From positions 116,032 to 180,031 of the forward strand of contig DAOUJQ010000004.1 in the NCBI GenBank assembly GCA_034422455.1: DNA of 64,000 nt. Reading direction: 5' to 3'. Below, piece by piece: positions 26,588 to 35,282 of the stretch. The DNA is from UBA1127 sp034422455 (GTDB lineage: Bacteria; Chloroflexota; Dehalococcoidia; Lucifugimonadales; UBA1127). The translations under genes and the position numbers were made by a program. Within the stretch, counting starts at the first letter, position 1. Each line of letters opens with the position of its first letter. The notes beneath the pieces are model-generated. The model worked only from the letters and a program-made list of their open reading frames with translations. It was not told the DNA's origin and did not search any database.

Positions 26588-27898
26588 ATGGCCACCAGAG
26601 GCAGGGACAACACCAACTACACCTGTTCCTTTTGCGGGAAGCCGCAGGGGCAGGTGAAGCGGTTGGTCGCGGGCCCCGGCAAGGTCTTCATCTGCGACGA
26701 GTGCGTCGCCCTCTGCCAGCAAATCATGGGCGACTACGCAGCGGCGGAAGACCTGCCCGAGGCTGAAGCGCAGGCCACGAAGCAGCCGTCAGGCCGCGCC
26801 GAGTTTCTCCCCCCGCGCGTCATCTACGAGAAGCTGGACGAGTACGTTGTCGGGCAAGAGCAGGCCAAGAAGGTCCTGAGCGTGGCGGTGTACAACCACT
26901 ACAAGCGCATCTGGAACGCGGCCGACACCTTCAGCAACGTCGAACTTCAGAAGAGCAACATCCTGCTCATCGGCCCCACAGGCAGCGGCAAAACGCTGCT
27001 GGCGCAGACCCTCGCCAAGATCCTCGACGTGCCATCCGCCATCTCCGACGCCACCTCGCTGACGGAAGCCGGGTACGTGGGCGAGGACGTGGAGCATATC
27101 CTGCTCAGGCTCATCCAGGCCGCCGACTGGGACCTGGGACGAGCAGAGCATGGCATCCTCTACATCGACGAGATCGACAAGATCGCCCGGAAGAGCCCCA
27201 ACCCTTCAATCACCCGCGACGTCTCCGGCGAAGGGGTCCAGCAGAGCCTTCTGAAGATCATCGAGGGGACGCAGGCCGCCATCCCGCCCACGGGAGGCCG
27301 CAAGCACCCGCACCAGGAATTCCTGCAGTTCCGGACTGACAACATCCTCTTCGTCTGCGGCGGCGCGTTTGACGGGTTGGAGCAGGTGGTGGAGAAGCGC
27401 GTCCTCAAGGACCGGCGAAACATCGGCTTGGTGCGGGACGGACGAAAGACTCCGGACCCGGAGGAGGACGGCAAGATACTTCAGCAGGTGTCACCCGACG
27501 ACCTGCTTCAGTACGGCTTCATCCCGGAGCTGGTGGGCCGCTTCCCGGTGATCGTGCCGCTCGAGCCGCTGACCAAGCTGGACCTCATCCAGATTCTGAC
27601 TGAGCCCAAGAATGCCGTGGTCAAGCAGTACCAGCACCTTTTCTCACTGGACAACGTGGAGCTGGTCTTCCAGCGGGACGCCCTGGAGGCGGCAGCGGAA
27701 GAGGCGATGGCGCACAAGACCGGCGCCCGAGGCCTCCGCACCATCATCGAGCGGACGCTGCTAGACGTGATGTACGAACTACCTTCGCTGGAGGGCGTCC
27801 GCCGGTGCATCGTCGACGCGGAGGTCATCCAAGGCCGCAAGCAGCCTGTGCTCCTCACCGCCGCGGGCTCCACCGTGGACCTGTCACGCGCGGCGTAG
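26588..27898 (+). CDS. clpX: ATP-dependent Clp protease ATPase subunit ClpX
   Basis: ClpX unfolds substrates for ClpP. The N-terminal zinc-binding domain has CSFCGKPQ and CDECVALC (CxxC twice). The AAA+ core shows Walker A GPTGSGKTLLAQTLAK, Walker B ILYIDEIDKIARKS, and ELVGRFPVIVPLEPL with the sensor region. The GYVGEDVEHILLRLIQAADWD pore-side segment is intact. ATG 26588 follows AGGAG and gives 436 residues. The expected IGF loop position falls in FIPELVGR-adjacent sequence and I cannot verify it further. Confidence 0.96.
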   Translation: MATRGRDNTNYTCSFCGKPQGQVKRLVAGPGKVFICDECVALCQQIMGDYAAAEDLPEAEAQATKQPSGRAEFLPPRVIYEKLDEYVVGQEQAKKVLSVAVYNHYKRIWNAADTFSNVELQKSNILLIGPTGSGKTLLAQTLAKILDVPSAISDATSLTEAGYVGEDVEHILLRLIQAADWDLGRAEHGILYIDEIDKIARKSPNPSITRDVSGEGVQQSLLKIIEGTQAAIPPTGGRKHPHQEFLQFRTDNILFVCGGAFDGLEQVVEKRVLKDRRNIGLVRDGRKTPDPEEDGKILQQVSPDDLLQYGFIPELVGRFPVIVPLEPLTKLDLIQILTEPKNAVVKQYQHLFSLDNVELVFQRDALEAAAEEAMAHKTGARGLRTIIERTLLDVMYELPSLEGVRRCIVDAEVIQGRKQPVLLTAAGSTVDLSRAA

Positions 27899-27930
27899 GG
27901 GCAGTGCATTCCCCAGGTACGGACAACTCA

Positions 27931-27978
27931 TGGACTGCGCAGTCCACGATTGCCGCCTGTTCTTCCCTAGCCTACAAT
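27931..27978 (+). promoter_or_regulatory. Promoter with adjacent 16-bp palindrome upstream of the HEPN gene
   Basis: TTGCCG (27950-27955) and TACAAT (27973-27978) are separated by exactly 17 bases. The perfect palindrome TGGACTGCGCAGTCCA (27931-27946) lies four bases upstream of the -35 box. It is a plausible operator for a dimeric regulator, or part of the end of the clpX transcript. Confidence 0.55.
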
Positions 27979-28018
27979 GACCTTCGTGGGGTGGAGGCAA
28001 CACTGACGGAGGTTGTCC

Positions 28019-28402
28019 ATGACCATGACCGCAGAGGTCGCCGACATCTTTGCCGACGCGCGCCAACTCCATTCTGCAGCCTTAGAGCGGTTGGCGGCGG
28101 GTGACGTGCGCGATGCCGCTGAGAAGGCGTGGTGTGCCACCAAGCGAGCAACGGACGCGATGGTGGTCGCCCTGACGGGCGAGGAGCCACTCAAATCAAC
28201 GGAGACTTCCATTGGACTGCGCAAGCTGGAGGTCACGCATCAGGGCGTCGGCGCCTTGGTAGGCCGCTACTACACGCGGCAGAGCATCCTGCACGGCGAA
28301 TGTTTTTACCTTGGCCTCTGCGAACCGTTGGAGGCCACGGAACGGCGCATACACGAGACCCTCGACTACATTCACGATGCGGAAATGCTGGCCGCATCCT
28401 AA
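28019..28402 (+). CDS. HEPN/PaREP1-type small helical protein
   Basis: The 127-residue all-helical protein has ADARQLHSAALERLAAGDVRDAAEKAWCATKRATDAMVVALTG, the pattern of HEPN/PaREP1-like proteins. YYTRQSILHGECFYLGLCEPLEATERRIHETLDYI follows. The RNase-type Rx4-6H motif of toxic HEPN proteins is not clear here. ATG 28019 has GGAGG six bases upstream. No nucleotidyltransferase antitoxin lies beside it. Its TAA overlaps the stop of the convergent monooxygenase gene. Confidence 0.65.
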   Translation: MTMTAEVADIFADARQLHSAALERLAAGDVRDAAEKAWCATKRATDAMVVALTGEEPLKSTETSIGLRKLEVTHQGVGALVGRYYTRQSILHGECFYLGLCEPLEATERRIHETLDYIHDAEMLAAS

Positions 28403-29337
28403 CCCCTCACCCTCAGCCGCGGCACGACGTCTGACGCAATGCGCTCCAGGTGACCCACGTCCAGCGACGGGACTCCGAGCATGAACGTCCTCGCCCCCGC
28501 GTCCACGAATGCCTGCAGCTCGGCGGAAACGTGGTCCGCAGGTCCGTAGACCGCGAAATCCGTTGGGTTGCGCGCAATGCCGTAGTAGGCGTGCAAGAAC
28601 GGGGTGAGTGAAGCCAGCGCCCGGTCTCGGTCTTCGTCAACTGCAACGTAGATGAGCTTCCCCGGCTCTAGCTCGGACGGGTCGCGGCCGAAGTCGCGGG
28701 CATGCGCAAGCACCTGTTCCCAACACGCGCGATATGCGTCCGGCGGCGTGAAAGGGCCTCCGATCCATCCGTCCGCCAGCTCCCCCGTCCGCCTCAGCAC
28801 TGGTCCGACGTGGCCGCCCATGGAGAGCGGAATGCCTCCCCGCTGCGGGGACGCGGGTCGCACCACGGCATCCTCCAGCGAGTAGAACCGGCCGTCGTGC
28901 GAGACCGGCTCGCCGCGGAGCAGCGCGCGCAGCACGAGCATGTTCTCGCGCAGCCGCGCCACGCGCTCGGACTGCTCGATGCCGAGGCCCGGGTACTCGC
29001 CGGGGCGGCCGCCGAGCGAGATGCCGAGGTGTACGCGCCCGCCGGAAAAGTGGTCGAGCGAGGAGAGCCGCCTCGCCAGCTCAGGGGCGTTGCGCATGGA
29101 GAGCAGCAGCACGGCAGTGCCCAAGACCACACGCTCCGTACACCCGGCTGCGAGCGTGAGGAGCGTTAGCGGCTCCAGGAGATTCGCGTCGTGGAGGATG
29201 CGGTCCTCCGTCCAGAGGCCGTGGAAGCCCAACTGCTCGGCGTTCCGGAAGAAGTCGATGTACTCCGCGGCCGACGGCAGTGGCCCGTCCGATGCAGCAG
29301 GGATGTGCAGGCCTACCTTGACGGCGTCGGTGGTCAT
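28399..29337 (-). CDS. Luciferase-like (LLM) flavin/F420-dependent oxidoreductase
   Basis: This is a TIM-barrel bacterial-luciferase-family protein of 312 residues. Features are FFRNAEQLGFHGLWTEDRIL, VVLGTAVLLLSMRNAPELARRLSSLDHFSGGRVHLGIS, and ENMLVLRALLRGEPVSHDGRFYSL. IPLSMGGHVGPVLRRTGELADGWIG is the cofactor-proximal glycine region. LLM proteins use FMN or F420 and the sequence does not decide which. It is followed upstream by the ETF fusion 12 bases away on the same strand, so electron delivery from or to ETF is conceivable but unproven. Confidence 0.87.
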   Translation of the reverse strand: MTTDAVKVGLHIPAASDGPLPSAAEYIDFFRNAEQLGFHGLWTEDRILHDANLLEPLTLLTLAAGCTERVVLGTAVLLLSMRNAPELARRLSSLDHFSGGRVHLGISLGGRPGEYPGLGIEQSERVARLRENMLVLRALLRGEPVSHDGRFYSLEDAVVRPASPQRGGIPLSMGGHVGPVLRRTGELADGWIGGPFTPPDAYRACWEQVLAHARDFGRDPSELEPGKLIYVAVDEDRDRALASLTPFLHAYYGIARNPTDFAVYGPADHVSAELQAFVDAGARTFMLGVPSLDVGHLERIASDVVPRLRVRG

Positions 29338-29349
29338 GCGCGAGTTCCC

Positions 29350-31200
29350 TTATGCGCCAGCACGAGCACGAGCTTCGCGGAGGGCCGTGGTGAGGGCGGG
29401 CACCACCTCCGCCCAATCGCCGACAATGCCATAGTCGCAGGAGCGGAAGATGAAGGCGCGGGCCCGGGTGTTGATGGCGACGACCGTGCCTGCCCGGAGC
29501 ACGCCCACCATGTGGTTCAGGTTTCCACTGATGCCGACGGCCACGTAAAGCTTCGGCGCGATGGCCTTGCCCGTGATGCCGACCTGTTGCTGCTTGGGAA
29601 GCCAGCCCAAGTCGGTGACGTTCCGTGTGGCGGCAACCGCCGCGTCCAAGGCTTCCGCCAGATCATAGACCGGCTGGTAGTTATCGGGCTCGCCAACGCC
29701 CATACCGATACCGACGACGACCTCGGCGTCGTACAGCCTGGCGCCCTCACCGCCTCCCTCGCGCTCCACCGACACCACCGTGACCGGGTCATCCAGAGCA
29801 TCCTCCACGATTTCCAACTCGTCGGTGACGGCGGTGCGGGAGTCGTCACGAGGGGCGCGGGCCAGCATGCCGGGCCGCACCGTCGCCATCTGCGGCATGG
29901 TGCGAGACAGGATGGGCGACACGATGTTGCCGCCAAAGGCCGGCTTGTACTGCACCAGCTGTCCGGCATCGTTGATGGCCAGGTCGATGCAGTCGCCGGT
30001 CAGGCCGACACCGAGCCGAGCCGCCAGCCGTGCGGCCAGATCGCGGCCGTTCACGGTGGCAGGCAGCAGGAGCGCGTAGGGGCGGCGCGCGGCCACAGCG
30101 TCCGCCAACACCCGCGTGAAGGGCAGCGTGGCGTACTGCTCAAGGCCGGGGTGGTCCGCGGTGAAGACAAGGTCTGCGCCGTGGGCCGCCAACTCCGGCA
30201 CATGCCGCTCCACCCCGTGCCCGATAACCACCGCGGCAACAGCGCGGTCCGACTGGGCCGCAAGCTTACCCGCCACGCCCAGCAGCTCAAAGGTGACCGG
30301 GCGCAACACGCCTTCACCGTCCTCCTCAGCTACAACCCAGATAGCGTCATAGGGGTTCTTGGGGAATCTGGCCTGCCCAGTCTTCTCGTCGTCGGGGGTC
30401 TCACCCCAACCGCTGAAGAGTCCTCGGGCTTCAAGGGCTTCCACCAGCCGAGTCACGTTAGTCTGTACGTCCTCGTCGTCGAAGACCTGCGGTTGGCGGG
30501 CGCTCTCGAAGCTCTCTATGGCGTCAACCCACGTGGGTGAGCCGGGAGTGCCGAAGATCGACGTGTCCTGCGAGAGGTCGGCGGCGGTCACCTCCCGGAT
30601 GGCCTTGGCTTTGGCGGCCTCCAGCTGCTCGGGCCCGGGCCATTCCTCCTCCGCGATGCCGTCGCCACAGGCCAACAGCGCGGGCAGGGGCACCTCCACC
30701 GTCTCCAGGCCGTCGTCCGTCTCCCGCTCGGCGGCCACCACGCCGCGGCCCGCGTCGTAGCGCAGCCCCCGCACGCTGGTCACCTGCGGCATGGAGAGCA
30801 ACTCCGCCACCTCCGGGCCGACCTGACCCGTCTCGGCGTCCAGGCTGTGCTTACCGCAGAGGATGAGGTCGTACTCACCAGCTTGCAACGCCAAGGCCAA
30901 CGCCCGTGCTGTCGCCAGGGTGTCGGCGCCGGCGAAGGCGCGGTCGGTCAAGAGGACGGCGTGGTCGGCGCCCAGGGCGAGGCACTGGACCAGCGCGTCG
31001 CGCGCCTGGGGCGGGCCCATCGTCAACGCCGTCACCTCGCCGCCGTGCTCCCCGACGAGCTTCACGGCAGCGGAGACGGCAAGCAGGTCGTAGGAGTTGA
31101 CCTCCAGCGGCACGCCCTCCCGGACGATGGTGCGGGTCTCGTGGTCAAAGCGGACACGGGCGATGACCGGGATTTGCTTGATGCAGACGGCGATCTTCAT
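29350..31200 (-). CDS. Fused electron transfer flavoprotein, EtfB-EtfA in one chain
   Basis: ETF passes electrons from flavin dehydrogenases to the respiratory chain. Residues about 1-250 are EtfB: MKIAVCIKQIP, NSYDLLAVSAAVKL, ALALGADHAVLLTDRAFAGADTLATA, and the DLILCGKHSLDAETGQVGPEVAELL nucleotide loop. After a linker of about 40 residues, EtfA starts IWVVAEEDGEGVLRPVTFELLG. It ends with the FAD domain: PKQQQVGITGKAIAPKLYVAVGISG and VVAINTRARAFIFRSCDYGIVGDWAEVVPAL. Both halves appear intact. ATG 31200 gives 616 residues. No ETF:quinone oxidoreductase is in the window. Confidence 0.92.
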   Translation of the reverse strand: MKIAVCIKQIPVIARVRFDHETRTIVREGVPLEVNSYDLLAVSAAVKLVGEHGGEVTALTMGPPQARDALVQCLALGADHAVLLTDRAFAGADTLATARALALALQAGEYDLILCGKHSLDAETGQVGPEVAELLSMPQVTSVRGLRYDAGRGVVAAERETDDGLETVEVPLPALLACGDGIAEEEWPGPEQLEAAKAKAIREVTAADLSQDTSIFGTPGSPTWVDAIESFESARQPQVFDDEDVQTNVTRLVEALEARGLFSGWGETPDDEKTGQARFPKNPYDAIWVVAEEDGEGVLRPVTFELLGVAGKLAAQSDRAVAAVVIGHGVERHVPELAAHGADLVFTADHPGLEQYATLPFTRVLADAVAARRPYALLLPATVNGRDLAARLAARLGVGLTGDCIDLAINDAGQLVQYKPAFGGNIVSPILSRTMPQMATVRPGMLARAPRDDSRTAVTDELEIVEDALDDPVTVVSVEREGGGEGARLYDAEVVVGIGMGVGEPDNYQPVYDLAEALDAAVAATRNVTDLGWLPKQQQVGITGKAIAPKLYVAVGISGNLNHMVGVLRAGTVVAINTRARAFIFRSCDYGIVGDWAEVVPALTTALREARARAGA

Positions 31201-31212
31201 GGATGCCCCCAT

Positions 31213-31477
31213 TCATGGCGTGCCCCGTATTCTACCGCAGCGCCGCGCAGGGATGCTTGGAGCACCCACCCCATCATCTGCAGCAAGGCCCTCTGCGGCA
31301 TATGCAATTGCCACATATCTGCTCAAGATTGTGAACGATTTCTCATTATTCTGTACACTTCTTCACCACAAGCTACGAAAGTTTGTGAAATAGGCGTATA
31401 TCTTGACAATACTCCGTTATCGCAAAACAATTCGTTCAATCCGCACAGTTATGCAAACCGTCGCGAGGAGGTGACGT
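31213..31477. promoter_or_regulatory. AT-rich intergenic promoter region
   Basis: This 265-base gap separates two divergent genes and is much richer in A and T than the flanks. It carries a near-consensus plus-strand promoter, TTGACA (31403-31408), 17 bases, then AACAAT (31426-31431), which would drive the binding-protein gene. GAGGAGG lies shortly before its ATG at 31478. I could not assign a promoter for the ETF gene. Confidence 0.65.
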
Positions 31478-33307
31478 ATGAACATGAGCTTTTCGGGAAC
31501 AGCCCGGCTGCTGCTGTCGCTTGTCGTACTGGCCGCGCTATTGGCAACATTAGCCGCCTGCGGCAACGGCGACGACGGCGACACGGGATCGACGGCTTCC
31601 GACTCAGCCGCAGCCCCGGAGGCGCCGCAGGTCTCTGATGCGCCTGCCACCCCCATCGCAGCGGTGGTAGCCGCGCCGGAAACCGCGCCTGTCGCCGAGC
31701 CGACAAAGGCGCCGGACACGGCCATGGCCATGACGGACCCCAAGACGAAGCGGCTGGTCTTTGGCACCAACATGTCACAGGAGACCACGTCGCCGCCACT
31801 AGGCGGCGGCGGTATCGCCGGATTCATCTCAATGCGGCCCATGTACGAGTTCCTGGTGGATATCACCGCGGACAAGGGCCAGTTCGTCCCAATGCTGGCC
31901 ACCGAGTGGTCCATCGAGGGCAGCGACAAGATCCGGTACAAGCTCCGCGAGGGCGTGCCCTTCCACAAGGATAAGGGCGAGTTCACGGCCCAAGACGTGG
32001 TGCATACCTGGGAGCAGGTCACCCGTGAGGACGCGGAGCACGGGAACACCACCCTCTTCCGCAGCTCCACCGACCATATCGAGATCGTGAACGACCACGA
32101 GGTCCTCTGGCACCTCACCAAGCCTGAGGCGGAACTCTTCTGGATCATCTCGCAGATGTCCGCCGGAGGGCTGGAGATCCAGAGCAAAGACCACTTCGAC
32201 GAGCTTGCGGGCGGGGACCCCAACTTCCGCCCGTCGTTTGAGGGCGAGGCGATTGTGGGCACCGGGCCCTACCAGTTCCAGAGCCGGTCCCAGGCCCAGA
32301 ACATCCGGTTCGAGCGGGTCCCCTATGAACACTGGCAGCTGCGCGCAGACTTCCCGGAGTTCGAGTGGCGCATCATCAACGAGAACTCCACACGCCTGGC
32401 GGCCCTGCTCACCAAGGAGATCCACATCGCCTCCCTGCCGGAGGACCTGAAGAAGCAGGCGGCGACGGCCGGCATGAAGAACATCGCCGGCAAGGTCAAG
32501 GGACTGCGCACGTTCATGAGCTTCAACTGCTGCTACATGGTCGATGGCGACCGCGGCGCCGACGCCGCCTATCTCTACCCGGACAGCCGGCTGCTCGACG
32601 CCCGTGTGCGGCAGGCGCTCAACAAGGCGGTGGACAAGGGTGCGCTGAACGACGCCTTCTTCGACGGCAAGGCCTTCCCCATGTACCACACGCACCTGAA
32701 CGAGAACACGCTGGGCTGGGACCCCGGCTGGGAGACCCGGTTCCCGGCGGAGTACGGCTACGACCCCGCCGCGGCACGGAACCTGCTGAGGGAGGCGGGA
32801 TACTCGTCCACCAACCCGCTGGAGATCACCACCTACTCCGAGGAGGTCTCCGCCTACGCCGGCGCCGCCGACGTGGTGGACATCATCGTAGGGTACTGGG
32901 CCGACGTGGGCGTGAAGGTGACGCTGGAGCAGTACGACCCCACGCGCTTCCGGTCGGCTGAGCGGGGCTTCGAGGTGTACAACGACGTGGACATCGTGGG
33001 GACGTCCTCGTACCCCTTCGTGGCCCAGCGGATCTACAACTGGGCGTACCGGGCCACCAGCAACAACTACACGTCGCCCAACATCAACGTGCTGGGGACC
33101 AAGGTCCGGGGCATCCTGGACCTGGAGGAGCAGGCTTTGGCCTGGCGCGAGTGGGGCGAAGCCGTCTACTCCGAGTACGGAAACCTGAACCTCTTCTGGC
33201 TGCCCGCCGAGGCCACGGTCAACCCGGACGTTGTCGAGGACTGGGTCTTCTCCAGCAACGTGACGGGCACCTGGACGCACATCCCCTACATCAAGGGCGT
33301 CCGGTAA
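31478..33307 (+). CDS. ABC transporter substrate-binding lipoprotein, family 5 (peptide/nickel type)
   Basis: The N terminus is a lipoprotein signal peptide with lipobox LAAC and Cys28, followed by a Ser/Ala/Pro-rich linker to about residue 85. The SBP_bac_5 body has FISMRPMYEFLVDI, FVPMLATEWSIEGSDKIRYKLREGVPFHKDKGEFTAQDVVHTWE, and LDARVRQALNKAVDKGALNDAFFDGKAFP. Members bind oligopeptides, nickel chelates or other solutes. No permease or ATPase genes adjoin, so it is an orphan that must use components encoded elsewhere. Its own strong promoter fits high expression. Confidence 0.92.
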   Translation: MNMSFSGTARLLLSLVVLAALLATLAACGNGDDGDTGSTASDSAAAPEAPQVSDAPATPIAAVVAAPETAPVAEPTKAPDTAMAMTDPKTKRLVFGTNMSQETTSPPLGGGGIAGFISMRPMYEFLVDITADKGQFVPMLATEWSIEGSDKIRYKLREGVPFHKDKGEFTAQDVVHTWEQVTREDAEHGNTTLFRSSTDHIEIVNDHEVLWHLTKPEAELFWIISQMSAGGLEIQSKDHFDELAGGDPNFRPSFEGEAIVGTGPYQFQSRSQAQNIRFERVPYEHWQLRADFPEFEWRIINENSTRLAALLTKEIHIASLPEDLKKQAATAGMKNIAGKVKGLRTFMSFNCCYMVDGDRGADAAYLYPDSRLLDARVRQALNKAVDKGALNDAFFDGKAFPMYHTHLNENTLGWDPGWETRFPAEYGYDPAAARNLLREAGYSSTNPLEITTYSEEVSAYAGAADVVDIIVGYWADVGVKVTLEQYDPTRFRSAERGFEVYNDVDIVGTSSYPFVAQRIYNWAYRATSNNYTSPNINVLGTKVRGILDLEEQALAWREWGEAVYSEYGNLNLFWLPAEATVNPDVVEDWVFSSNVTGTWTHIPYIKGVR

Positions 33308-33336
33308 CGGTTGCATCGGCAGTCCCGCGAGACCGG

Positions 33337-33366
33337 GAGGGGCCTCGGCGAGCGCCGGGGCCCCTC
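33337..33366 (+). terminator. Strong GC hairpin after the binding-protein gene
   Basis: GAGGGGCC (33337-33344) pairs with GGCCCCTC (33359-33366). An inner TCGGC/GCCGG extension makes a 13-bp stem with one G-U pair and a GAGC loop. It lies 30 bases after the stop. There is no T run, so it may be a terminator or a 3'-end stabiliser. Confidence 0.5.
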
Positions 33367-33434
33367 TCACGTGCTCTGACGCATTCCGGAGGGCAACCAC
33401 AGGCACGGGTTGGACGGGCTGAATATCGTGCAAG

Positions 33435-33713
33435 CCACCGGCCCATTCGTAGCTGCGCCGGTGGTTGTTTCGAAAACAACCTGCTAGCCAGAACCGGTTG
33501 TTTCAGATACGAGATTGTTTTTAACGTTTTTTCTTGTCCTCGCGGGTTCTGCCGGCTGCGCCATGGCATGCAGCAACGGTAGCCGTGCAAGGGCGGGCAG
33601 CGCAAGAGGCGGGTGGCAGGGGGTGGACACCCCCATCCTGACCTTCCCCCATCAAGGGGGAAGGAACACCTCGGACACCGCCCCTCCCTACCGGCATTCG
33701 CCGGTAGGGAGGG
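33435..33713. repeat. Cluster of palindromes in a 500-base gene-free gap
   Basis: Between the binding-protein gene and the HAD gene no gene is visible. The gap holds a CCACCGGC/GCCGGTGG stem (33435-33442 with 33457-33464) and GGTTGTTT-CGA-AAACAACC (33463-33481). A CAGATACGAG motif before TTTTTAACG TTTTTT belongs to the AT-richer family. GGGGGTG-GA-CACCCCC lies near 33619, and family C CCTTCCCCC-ATCAA-GGGGGAAGG at 33642-33664. A perfect 14-bp stem CCCTCCCTACCGGC/GCCGGTAGGGAGGG is at 33682-33713 (family B core). Confidence 0.75.
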
Positions 33714-33803
33714 AGAGGCGAACGGAGCTCTTCTCCTCCGTCCGACGGCAAGGGTCTCTGCTGGTACGCAGCAGGCATGGGGCCACAGCTTCAGCTTCCG
33801 GGG

Positions 33804-33809
33804 TACAAT
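33804..33809 (+). promoter_or_regulatory. Possible -10 box of the HAD-hisIE genes
   Basis: TACAAT at 33804-33809 stands 31 bases before the ATG of the HAD gene. GGGAG lies five bases before that ATG. No good -35 hexamer is visible at the right distance. Confidence 0.35.
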
Positions 33810-33840
33810 GGAATGAGTTCGACAATCGGCGGGAGTTGGA

Positions 33841-34566
33841 ATGGCCATTCAGGCTGTAGTCTTTGACGCCTTTGACACGCTTTTCCTGAACACGCGTGAC
33901 CTCTGGCGGGACTGTTTTGCGCGCATCTGCAGGGATCAGGGGCTGACGGTCAGCCCGGACGTCCTCTACGACGCGTGGGCCGAGTCGGAGACGGACTTCC
34001 GGCATGGGCGCATCGACGTGGAGACGATGACGGCGGCCGAGCCGTTCCAGACGTACTATGAGGTGTGGCACAACGCGTTTGTCGGGGCGTTCAACGCGAT
34101 GGGGGTCCCGGGGGACGCTGACGCAGCAGTATCGTACTTTCTGGAGGACCTGGGCACGCGGCCGGCGTTCCCGGAGACGCTTGGTGTGCTGGAACGGCTG
34201 CGCGAGATCGTGCCCATCGCCGTACTCTCCAACGCGGACGACGCCTTCCTCTACCCGGTGCTGGAGCGTCACGGCGTCACGGACACGTTCGTCGAGGTGC
34301 TGTCGTCTGAGGAGGCACGGCTGTACAAGCCGCACCCGGGTATCTTCGTGCAGATGCTGGAGCGCCTGGGCACGCCGCCCAACGAGACGCTGATGGTGGG
34401 CGACACGCTGCTGGACGACATCTACGGCGGCTACGTCGCCGGGATGCCGGGGGCGTGGATCAACCGCTACGGAGCGCCGATGACGGGGCGGGTCGCGCCA
34501 GCCTATGAGATTCAGAGCCTGGAAGACCTGCTCCCCATCGTGGCCGGGGAACCGGTGGGCGGGTAA
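33841..34566 (+). CDS. HAD-superfamily hydrolase
   Basis: All four HAD motifs are present: VVFDAFDTLFLN (nucleophile Asp), VLSNADDAF (Ser/Thr motif), YKPHPGIF (Lys) and MVGDTLLDDIYGG (acidic pair). At 241 residues with a helical cap after motif I it resembles the haloacid dehalogenase/phosphoglycolate phosphatase subgroup I. The first motif is DAFDT rather than DxDGT, as in many 2-haloacid dehalogenase-like members. The substrate is unknown. It starts a plus-strand run with hisIE 11 bases downstream; a histidinol-phosphatase role is possible but unsupported. Confidence 0.88.
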   Translation: MAIQAVVFDAFDTLFLNTRDLWRDCFARICRDQGLTVSPDVLYDAWAESETDFRHGRIDVETMTAAEPFQTYYEVWHNAFVGAFNAMGVPGDADAAVSYFLEDLGTRPAFPETLGVLERLREIVPIAVLSNADDAFLYPVLERHGVTDTFVEVLSSEEARLYKPHPGIFVQMLERLGTPPNETLMVGDTLLDDIYGGYVAGMPGAWINRYGAPMTGRVAPAYEIQSLEDLLPIVAGEPVGG

Positions 34567-34577
34567 GGAGGAGTCCC

Positions 34578-35201
34578 ATGGCAACGCCGCTGAAGCGGAA
34601 CGAGAACGGCCTCATCCCAGCCATCGCGCAGCACCACGAGACGGGAGAGGTGCTGATGCTGGCCTATGTGTCGGCGGAGTCGTTGGCCCGCACGCTGCAG
34701 GACGGGGACGCGTGGTTCTACAGCCGCAGCAGGCAATCGCTGTGGCACAAGGGAGGGGAGTCGGGCAACTACCTGCGGGTGAAGTCGCTGATTGCGGACT
34801 GCGACGGCGACGCGCTGCTGATGAAGGTGGACCCGGTGGGCCCGGCGTGCCACACGGGAGCAGTGTCCTGTTTCTTCAATGACGTGGACGCTCAGCCAAC
34901 CTACGAGAAGTCCGACGCGGGCGTTGGCGTTCTCGAGGAGCTGTTCGCAGTCATCAAGGACCGGCAGGCGAACCCAACCGAGGAGAGCTACACGGCCAAG
35001 CTGCTGCAGTCGGGCGTGGGCCGCGTCGCGCAGAAGGTGGTCGAAGAGGCGGGCGAGTCCGCCATCGCGGCGGCGCAGGGGCAGAAGGAAGAGCTGACGG
35101 GAGAGGTGGCGGACCTGCTCTACCACACGCTGACGCTGCTGGCGGCAGCGGACGTTTCGCCCCGGGACGTGTGGGCGGAACTGGCCAAGCGACGCAAGTA
35201 G
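34578..35201 (+). CDS. hisIE: Bifunctional phosphoribosyl-AMP cyclohydrolase / phosphoribosyl-ATP diphosphatase
   Basis: It catalyses steps two and three of histidine synthesis. The HisI half (about 1-110) has MLAYVSAESLARTL, WFYSRSRQSLWHKGGESGN, the metal-binding ADCDGDALLMKV and GPACHTGAVSCFF. The HisE half (about 115-207) has ESYTAKLLQSGVGRVAQKVVEEAGESAIAA and ELTGEVADLLYHTLTLLA. The fusion is common in bacteria. GGAGGAG precedes the ATG. No other his gene is nearby. Confidence 0.94.
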   Translation: MATPLKRNENGLIPAIAQHHETGEVLMLAYVSAESLARTLQDGDAWFYSRSRQSLWHKGGESGNYLRVKSLIADCDGDALLMKVDPVGPACHTGAVSCFFNDVDAQPTYEKSDAGVGVLEELFAVIKDRQANPTEESYTAKLLQSGVGRVAQKVVEEAGESAIAAAQGQKEELTGEVADLLYHTLTLLAAADVSPRDVWAELAKRRK

Positions 35202-35282
35202 CACAGACGCAGGGAAGCGAATCCCGCCCAGCCCCTTTGCGAAGGTCCTGGGGTTCCCTGCGCCAACGGAGGTCAATACCCG

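Noticed and set aside
31829..33433. 534-codon minus-strand frame opposite the binding-protein gene
   Set aside because: The plus strand encodes a certain family 5 binding lipoprotein; the antisense frame is compositional.
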